This document shows, in pieces, positions 56,392-64,000 of a stretch of DNA of 64,000 bases. Under the pieces are notes generated by a model, which worked only from the letters and a program-made list of their open reading frames with translations, did no database searches and was not told where the DNA came from. The stretch comes from Turritopsis dohrnii (taxonomy: Eukaryota; Cnidaria; Hydrozoa; Anthoathecata; Oceaniidae), in contig BQMF02000174.1 in NCBI GenBank assembly GCA_027922465.2, forward strand, positions 1 to 64,000, written 5' to 3'. A program made the translations under genes and the position numbers. Each line of letters starts with the position of its first letter. Positions within the stretch are counted from its first letter, which is position 1.

Positions 56392-58293
56392 AGCACACAT
56401 GCGTAGGTGAGTTTTTGAACAGATGTTTGTTTTTTTCAGATGAAAACCAAACGAAGAACGAGTGGAAGAAAGTCGTGCTGATTTTACGAATTTCTTTTTA
56501 TAGTTATCAAATAGTTATGGGAGTGCAGCAGTACAGAAGTAGTGTAGATGAAGTTGAAGAAAGGATGATGTTTATTTACATTGGTGAAAATGGTTTTACT
56601 TATTTTCGGTGGAAAATTGTTTGGAAAAGATATAAAGTAATATACGTAAGTACATGAGTCAAACGGATTTAATAGATACAGCGTTAAAAGAGAATAAAAA
56701 CAGAGTTAAAACGATCAGATCATAAAGATGCAGGTCCTACACGAGCAGTTACTGATTTGTTTTGGTAACGAACTGTTCCTTATTTTATTTATTTCAAAGT
56801 GGCTCCACAGTTATGAAGTTACGAAGAAAGCATTTTTATGTCTTTCACTGTATAAAAATGGTAGTGAAATTGCAGTAGAAAACAAATAGAAAGTGTATGT
56901 TTACAATAGGAAAGTATGCTGGAAAGTTAATCGAGTGTTATTAATTTGTTTACAGGTATGAAATATAGAAAGTAAAAGAGTTTAGAAGTGTTTGATAATG
57001 GCTACAGAACATGATCAATTATTGTTGTTTACTATCATGATGATGTGAATTGGTATTGAAAGGTAAAGTTAAAATAGTATCTATTTAGTTAAAACACAGT
57101 TAGTATTAGTGGATAAATAAAGGATAAGAGGGATGTTTACTGTTGTGTTTTGAATTTTCCAGCGCAGAGGAGGAGCTTTGAACTGGAAATAAAAAATGGC
57201 TCCACGAATGTTTTCATATGTTAAAAATTTTTCAGCTATACTAATTCTGTCATTACGTTTGTGTTTTTAATTATTATTTTTAAGGTTAATATATTTTCAA
57301 AGTTTCTTTTACTTTGTTTTGTTTTTCTTTAGATTTCGTCATAGCATGATTAGGTTTTTTGTATATGTTTCTTGAATGTTTTCATCTGTTAAGTAGAAAT
57401 GAAGCACATGATGGGTTATAATGTTGAAAGGGTTACTTAAGAGAAGAATGGATTATGTAATTTAAATGACTGTGCAATGAAACTATCCTACGAAAAATAA
57501 GCGTTGTTGGCTGTATTTTTCTTAAGTTTATATTTTATCGCGTTTATGCATATTTTGTGTTATGGCAATCGTTTACGTACTATGCCTAGGTATATAACTT
57601 TGGCTGTATGATTTTATTTGTGACTTTTTATCTTCTGTGTAAATTTTTGTTCTTAGTTATTGTTTTTAGGATAAATGCGTACTTGAATTTCCTTTTTTTT
57701 TGTTTTTTGTTTTTTTTTTTATTTTCGGTATTACAATTGAAATATTATTCTTTTAGGCAATAATTAAAAAAGCACAAAGAAATGAAACTCATGGTTTTAA
57801 TCATGATGTTGATGGTTTTGGGAAGAACTAAATATATCATTTCAAAAATTCATTAATGGTTGCAGTCCAGTAGTAACTTTTGAACAAAAGAAAAAGTTGG
57901 AAGGTATCATTTTTGTAATATTATTCAATGTTTGGTTTTGTATGTCTGGGTAAACGGTTCTGAGTTATATATTGCGTTTTTTTACATTAAAGTTACTTCT
58001 CTTCTGCGTATGAATATATATTCTGAGCCATGTTGCTATTTGTTTCTGTTTTAAATTTTCTGAATGTAAGAAATGAATTAAAAAATTAATGCATGAAAAG
58101 AAACTTTTGCAAGAGTTAAATTCTGCGACACAACGCATACTGAACAAGGGTGGCGAGCGACGCCGCCTGGGATGTTTTTGAGTTGCGATTCTATGATTTA
58201 TTTTTTCGTCATGGGGTACGTACACGGGAATGGTGGATTTGACCTAATGTTTTCGAAGTTAAGTTCGGTAAAAAGTTTTTACCCGGGATACTA

Positions 58294-58853
58294 TCTTATT
58301 ATATTAATTCGCGTTGTGTGTCACACTTTTATTTTAGAGAGTGTTGTGTTTTTTATAAATTTACGGTCAAAGTCTTCTTAATCGTGGTCATTTTTTCGTT
58401 AGACCATTGACAATTGACGATTAGTATAATAGCAGGCGGCGTGACGTCAGTTTCATTTTAGCATATCACGAAGGATCCATTGCATTGCGACCCCAATCGA
58501 ACGCGACGTTTTTGGGGAAATATCTCGAGAACCAATAGGGATAACTGACGTTTTTTGGGGTTGGTGACACGGGTGATGGGATGACGCATCATTTGGGACT
58601 AAATTTTATTTGGTACTGCGGCTATGACGTCATCAAAATCTTTGATGGACGATATTTCTGCAACGGTTGATCGTAGCGAAACGATCCCATACACTTTTTT
58701 GCTTAGTTTTTCGAGCTCTACAACATGGATACACTTTCCAGTCCCAATTCCGTAATTGAAATTTTCGTCACGGGGTTCGCACACGGGAATGTGGGATTCT
58801 TACACATCCTTTTCGAAATTAAAGCCGTAAAAAACTTTTACGCGAGATACTAG
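58294..58853 (+). mobile_element. Helitron tandem unit 10
   Basis: Starts TCTTATTATATTAATTCGCG, ends CGAGATACTAG. Both TGACGTCA palindromes are present. Confidence 0.85.
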
Positions 58854-59412
58854 TCTTATATATAATAGCGAGTGTGTGTCACACTTTTATTTTAGAGAGT
58901 GATAAATTTTGTTGAATTTTACGGTCAAAATCTTCTTAATCGTGGTCATATTTTTCGTGAGGCCATGTGCGTTTTTTTACGATTATGACATAGTAGTATG
59001 TGTCGTGACGTCAGTTTTTTAATCTATCACGGGGAATCGTTGCATTGCATCCCTAATCGAACGCGACATTTTTGGGGAAATATCTCGAGAACCAATAGGG
59101 ATAACTGACGTTTTTTAGGGTCCGCAATACGGGTGATGGGGTTACGCAAAATTTGGGCCTAAATTATTTTTGGTATTGCGGCTATGACGTCATCAAAATC
59201 TTTGACCGACGATATCTCTGTAACAGTTGGCCGTAGCGAAACGATCCCATACACTTTTTTGATCAGTTTTTCGAGCTCTACAACATAGATACACTTTTGA
59301 GCTGCGATTCTATGTATTATTTTTTCGTCACGGGGTATGTACACGGGAATGGTGGATTTGACCTATTGTTTTCGAAGTTAAGTTTGGTAAAAATTTTTAC
59401 TCGGGTTACTAG
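58854..59412 (+). mobile_element. Helitron tandem unit 11
   Basis: Starts TCTTATATATAATAGCGAGT, ends with a decayed terminus, TAAAAATTTTTACTCGGGTT, ACTAG. The most diverged full unit of the array. Confidence 0.8.
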
Positions 59413-59633
59413 TCTACTTATACTAATCCGCAATCGTGCATACCACTTTTAATTTAGAGAGTGTTTTGTTTTTGTTTTTTTAATGGTCAAAATCTTCTTA
59501 ATCGTGGTCATATAGCGGCAGTCCGGCCAGTGAAGAAACTCTTCCACTGCAATCCAACGATCATTTGTTTTGACACGTGATCGTCTTTTCGCCGTTTTCA
59601 TTGGTTGCCGAAATCGTACAAACTATAGCGACA

Positions 59634-59696
59634 ATGTTCGTTGATAAGAAATCCATTTTCATTAATCGTTTGACGAACGAACAGGTCTGTACGAAG
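59634..59696 (+). CDS. First coding exon of the Helitron-borne gene (copy in C4)
   Basis: Identical protein to the C2 exon (MFVDKKSIFINRLTNEQVCT plus K), donor AAG|GTATTA. The microexon next to it at 59760 is 14 nt (donor moved by a base change), which would shift phase. The second microexon at 60093 has the 16-nt form with GTAAGT. Confidence 0.4.
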
Positions 59697-60998
59697 GTAT
59701 TATTATAAAACGTTTATTGTTTAACTTTTTGCTTTTCTTTTGTTGTTTTTCTATTTTAGATTAATAAAAGAACGTAAGTAAATGTATTGACGTATTATTT
59801 ATGTATGTATTATGAAAAATCATACTGAAATGTTTTTTATGTGGAAAACGAAAACGAACAACAAATAACGAGTATACATCCAGCACATGTTTCAACGTTT
59901 TACTTTGTTTTAGTTTTCGTTTACTTTGTTTTAGTTATCAGATATGGCTATATAGAAGAAAGTGCAGTGAAGAAATGCAGAAAAAAATCAATTTTCATTA
60001 ATCGTTTGACGAACGAACAACAGGTCTGTACGTGAAGGTATTATTATAAAACGTTTATTGCTTAACTTTTACTGCTATTACTCTATTTTAGATTAATAAA
60101 AGAACAGGTAAGTTATGTATGTATTTAAATGTTTGTTTACGTTTTAGTTATGGCTATACAGAAGAAAGTGCAGTGAAGAAATGTAGAAAGAAATGATGTT
60201 CCTTTACACAGTAACGAATGGTTTTCATTTTAATTTAGTTTTGAAAGATTAATTAATTGACTTTTGAATTATGAATAATGATATTATAAGTAGATTTAGT
60301 ATGTATCTTCGCTGGATGAAAACTGGATGCTGGATGAAAAGGAACGCGGAACGAACGAAATTTGTTTTGGTAACGCGCGCTGTAATTTATTTATTTACAA
60401 ATCAATTAAAAATGGTTCTCATGGCTGTGGAAATGGGGGGAACGTCAACCATGTCTGCCTTTTATTAGATTTTCCTGTACAATTTAAGATGCTTGGTACT
60501 TTGTCTATCTGCCTGTCTTCCAGCCAACTTTATGTCTTTTGTTTTTGTTTGCTTCATTATGGTTGCAATGAATGTGATTATTTTAGCTGTTCTTCAACTG
60601 AAATCTTTTCTTTTATTAAGTCAGAAAAAAGAAAAGTGTATAAACCATTAAAGAAATGAAGCACATGGTTAAATTATGAAGTTGAGAGGGTTCTGTACAA
60701 TGAAACTGTCCTACAAAAAAAGAAGCATTATTGGATGGATTTTTCTTCAGTTTATATTTTATCAAGTTTATGCATTATTTTGTGTTATGTATGGTGGTAT
60801 ATAATCGTTTACGTACTATATGCCTGGGTGTATAAGTTTGGCATTATGTTTTTATTTGTTACTTTTTATCTTCTGGGTAAATTTGTGTTTTTAGTTATTG
60901 TTTTTAGGATATGCGTACTTGAATTTCCTTTTTGTTTTTTGTTTCTTTTTGTTTTGTTTTTTATTTTCGGTATTACAATTGAAATATTATTCTTTTAG

Positions 60999-61143
60999 GC
61001 AATAATAAAAAAGTATAAAGAAATGAAACTCATGGTTTTAATCATGATGATTTTGGGAAGAACAGACTATATATATATAATTTCGAAATTCATTAATGAT
61101 AACAGTCCAGAAGTAACTTTGGAACAAAAGAAAAAGTTGGAAG
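60999..61143 (+). CDS. Last recognised coding exon of the Helitron-borne gene (copy in C4)
   Basis: Acceptor TTCTTTTAG, 48 open codons: AIIKKYKEMKLMVLIMMILG, RTDYIYIISKFINDNSPEVT, LEQKKKLE, then donor AAG|GTATC. The same exon is at 50942-51095 (C2, one premature stop) and 49040-49188 (C1, frame disrupted). The hydrophobic Met/Leu-rich stretch could be a membrane segment or a helix core. No homologue is known to me. Confidence 0.4.
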
Positions 61144-61241
61144 GTATCAATTTGTTTTGAATTAACATTTTGTAATGTTTGATTTTGTGGTAAACAGTTC
61201 TGTGTTATATATTGCCATTTTTTTACATTAAAGTTACTTCT

Positions 61242-63039
61242 CAAACGTTTCAAAGCTGTCTGTGAGGAGGATAAGGCTAAATACAAGCTACACCTCACTC
61301 AATGGCATCTTATGTCAACAAGCAGTTCGAAATGTATATTCCTGACAAAGAACTGAAAACCGCCATTTTAATATGCAATACTTCAAGAAATTATAATCAC
61401 GGATGTGCTGGAAAAAATCCAGAAAAAGATCAGGGACGTAATGGGTCCACTTTCTCGAATGTTGATGATCTTCGAAAATGCCACATGTTCCACGGAAGAG
61501 AATGTGTCGATTCCTTTGTATGATATGAAAGAATCAATGGAACATTTAGTAGCAATAAAAGCTAGCAACAAAGTAGCAATAAGAATTATTACGAGAGAAA
61601 GCAGAGCTTCTGCAAAAACATGATGAAAACCTGTTTGGGATCTGTGTTTTTATTAATTAAATGTCGGACGGAAAAATCGGTAACTCTGATGGCAATAAAA
61701 AATTATTGATAAGAGAATAACTGATGCTTCATGCGTTAATGAGTTGGTTGTACGTCTATATTGTTCGACTAAATTTGAAAAAGGCAATACCTATTACAGG
61801 GGAAAAAATATTTGGAGTTTTATTTTAATGTCGAATGGAATCGATATAATTTGCCAGTTTAAATTTTTAGGTTCCATACTTGACTCTATCGAAACGGGAT
61901 GTAGTTAGAAGGAAAGAGAAATATATGTTTATTGCTGGAGTATATAGTGTATTTTGAACAACAATTCAAATCCTTTTAGTTTGACAATGCTCGGTTCTAT
62001 ACACTATTAAATGTCGGACGGAACGTCTAATATATATCGGACAGAAACTTTTTTTTGGCTTCAAATTCTATCAAACATGTGATTAATCGTTACAATAGAT
62101 TAATATACAGTAGATTAAGCCAAATTTTAAGAAACCAGTCTAGTCACTTAAGAAGAATTAGACATTGTTTTTTCAAGGTAAGTGATGACCAATTTTCAAA
62201 CAGACCCTTTGGGAAAAAAATCCGTGAACATATCGTGAAAGTTGCTAAATCAAAAAAAAAAAAGACCTGCTCATAACTTTTAATCTAAGAAAGTAATTAC
62301 TGCAAAATTTTGAGGAAAGTGTCACTCTTTATATTCTACTACAGTGTGCCCCAGAAAAACTGGGCCTCTGATTTTAAATAAAAATGATTTTTGAAATACA
62401 TTTTACACGACTGTATTTCCTGAAAACTTGTAAATTGAACATATAATAAAATTCCCGTTGTATGTTGTTAGAGTACCCAACTTTCTCTCTTACACTTTTC
62501 TTAGTTCAGGATATATTTCTTTTAGCATCTCGATACAGATATCATTTAGAAATTGATCCATCGTCTTTGTTTTTCCCACGCAAGCGCTTCATCCCTTCAT
62601 CCGGATTACACGAATTTATTGCGCCGTTATTGCATATGAAATGTATATGGAGTATGAAACGACGTCCGTGTATCAAAAAGGCAAGAAGCAAGAAGCCCTA
62701 AAATTTTGGAATGACTCCCTTTGGCACTTCTATTTTACAAATATAAAAGAAAATATGTATTTAGCGATATGCTATGTCGATGTTACGAGCTATTTTACAG
62801 GGGTACTCATTTTCGGCGCTTTTTTCATGTTCAACTTCTGAAGAAATTCCTTGATTGGAATGTCTTTTCCATTGAGTGTTTCGCTAGACAGTCTCTGAAT
62901 AGAATCTGAAAAAAATTTGGATTTTCATTCATTATTTCATGAGAAATAACGTTTTTTCGACGCTTTTTCAAGTCACCCCTTTTAAGGTTTTGTTTCTGTT
63001 TTATGGGAAGGGAATCTTTACCAATTTCTGTGTCTTTGT
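61242..63039. other. Degraded sequence with short open frames
   Basis: A frame at 61405-61623 (MLEKIQKKIRDVMGPLSRML, later PLYDMKESMEHLVAIKASN) and a shifted upstream piece (KRFKAVCEEDKAKYKLHLTQ from about 61240) look like the wreck of one coding region, which I cannot identify. TTAAATGTCGGACGGAA is repeated directly at 61658 and 62008. The remainder shows nothing I can support. Confidence 0.3.
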
Positions 63040-64000
63040 TTTGGTTTGGGGCCAGCTCCTCGTATATTTACGAAACTTTTAAAAGTCCCATTGGCTGTTC
63101 TGCGCAGGTTGAATGTATTGATAATAATCTACCTAGACGACACGTAAGTCATAGGGAAGACTTAGGAAGAAGCAGCCATGGCAAGAGACACAGTCATTTT
63201 TCTCCTTCAAAATCTGGGATTTGTTATAAATCTAAAGTCAGTGCTTGTTCCATGCCAAGAGATAGAGTTGTTAGGATTGACAATCAATTCCTTGACTTTA
63301 TCCCTCCCACAGCAAAAAGTGACAAATGTCTAAGTCATTGCAGGGAGATGTATGCAAAAACTCAGACTTCGATTTTAGAATTGACCAAATTACTAGGTCT
63401 TCTGTCATCCACAGTTCAGGCTGTGTTGCCAGCGCGTTTACAGTGACAATACCTGCAATTCTTACGGATTCAGGCATTGAAATCAAAGAAATCATTCCAG
63501 GTGACTATCAAGCTGAATCATTTGGCAAAAGCAGAGTTACTTTGGTGGATAGAAAATCTTGCTTGTTCAAATGGGAGGATGATAATTCAAAACTTTTGGC
63601 ATTAAAATTAGCTCTTTAAACTTTAAATTACATAAATTCGGACAGCCACACATAGCTTTGTTTGCATCTCGACTGTGCCATCAGTTGGACAATTGTCATG
63701 GAGACCAGAAGCTCAAAGCAAGGAAGTAGATGCAATACAACACACTAGGTCAATTCAGTTCAGGCATATCCTTTATGCGTTCCCACCTTTCTCTCTCACA
63801 CCAAGGGTTTTAAGCAAAGTTATCCATCAAGTTCACACGTTAATCTTACTCACATCAGTCTGGCTATCACAGTCTTGGTACCCAAGCCTCCTACGATTGT
63901 AGTCAATCCAATTATTCTGCCAAAATCACCACGTCTCCTGGCAAACAAAAGAAAAGGAGAGACACCCACCAGTAGAAAAGCAGACTCTAAGGTTAGCGGC
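63040..64000 (+). pseudogene. Second DIRS-like reverse transcriptase/RNase H remnant, runs off the window
   Basis: Broken frames in the plus direction carry IIIYLDD (catalytic motif C, near 63117-63140), then MARDTVIFLLQNLGFVINLK, a shifted LGLTINS, REMYAKTQTSILELTKLLG with STVQAVLPARLQ, KLNHLAKAELLWWIENL, IALFASRLCHQL, and FPPFSLTPRVLSKVI. The order and the RNase H tail are those of a DIRS-type family common in cnidarians and molluscs, clearly different from the element at 26629-29020. At least six frameshifts or stops make it inactive. The 5' part is missing before about 63040, and the 3' part, where the tyrosine recombinase should be, continues beyond base 64000. Confidence 0.7.

Larger units (their letters stand above)
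53614..58293 (+). mobile_element. Composite Helitron C3, expanded by a nested TIR element
   Basis: Starts TCTTATTATACTAATTCGC and follows C1 closely. Gene-like exon 53848-54015 is intact here. A 2.15-kb TIR element (54241-56391) is inserted after the microexon region. Downstream, diverged exon blocks continue (DEVEERMMFIYIGENGFTYF near 56550, an exon-like piece with TLEQKKKLE-type residues near 57890). The 3' part passes GGCGAGCGACGCCGCC and jumps to the last 120 bp of a standard unit, ending GATACTA without the final G, as in C1. Confidence 0.7.
59413..61241 (+). mobile_element. Composite Helitron C4, 3'-truncated
   Basis: Starts TCTACTTATACTAATCCGC and parallels C2. The first exon (59634-59696) and microexon (60093-60108) are followed by an exon after TTTTAG near 60149. 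A partial duplication (about 59990-60110) repeats the end of exon 1 and the microexon. The last exon, 60999-61143, is fully open. Sequence shared with C2 stops at about 61241 in ACTTCTC, before the 3' terminus, so the array ends in a truncated element. Confidence 0.7.

Noticed and set aside
56316..56657. 113-codon frame MTSVRQGLLCRYPYIEKARD as a gene
   Set aside because: Its first third is the terminal inverted repeat of the 54241-56391 element. Only the later part (near 56550) corresponds to a diverged exon of the Helitron-borne gene, so the continuous frame is accidental.
42957..61241. Simple satellite DNA as the explanation for the array
   Set aside because: Solo and dimer copies inserted between A and T elsewhere in the window, with hairpin plus CTAG ends, show that the unit is a mobile Helitron-type element and not only a tandem satellite.

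Overview
This is a nuclear segment from an AT-rich invertebrate (metazoan) genome. The signs are spliced genes with GT-AG introns, a large polymorphic-outer-membrane-protein-like (Pmp-like) multi-pass receptor of a kind I know from sponges, cnidarians and molluscs, DIRS-type retroelements, PIF/Harbinger and hAT-like DNA transposons, tRNA-derived SINEs and Helitrons. I cannot name the species. There is no bacterial-style operon, no rRNA, no CRISPR array and no intact tRNA gene.

Layout. 0.5-8.6 kb is the gene-bearing part, all on the minus strand. It holds the 3' six exons of a C2H2 zinc-finger protein with a membrane anchor (505-2974) and a complete two-exon gene for a roughly 1047-residue secreted beta-helix plus multi-pass membrane protein (3987-8565). 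The single intron of that second gene holds a Harbinger element. 9-15 kb is SINEs, a TIR element and the wreck of a DDE-like transposon gene. 15.7-34 kb holds two copies of one CCCAGCCGGC-ended DNA transposon (15681-19123 and 31064-33790), several MITEs, a candidate plus-strand gene (22868-26215), a dead DIRS-like retrotransposon (26629-29020, minus) and a coding exon split by a MITE (29154-29915, minus). 34-43 kb is nested transposons.

43-61.2 kb is the most striking part. It is an almost uninterrupted head-to-tail array of Helitron-like elements: eleven units of about 540-570 bp, one 1.46-kb relative and four longer composites of 1.8-4.7 kb. Boundaries read ...CTAG|TC.... A terminal hairpin precedes CTAG. 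Two copies elsewhere in the window sit exactly between a host A and T, one of them with an empty site preserved in the sister transposon copy. Each inspected unit carries two perfect TGACGTCA palindromes. The composites carry the same set of small coding exons with GT-AG borders, including a 16-nt microexon. This looks like a multi-exon gene that has been multiplied by the rolling-circle array.

61.2-64 kb is degraded sequence ending in a second, heavily mutated DIRS-like reverse transcriptase on the plus strand that runs off the window.

All exon models come from reading splice signals and phases by eye. Transcript data would be needed to confirm them.
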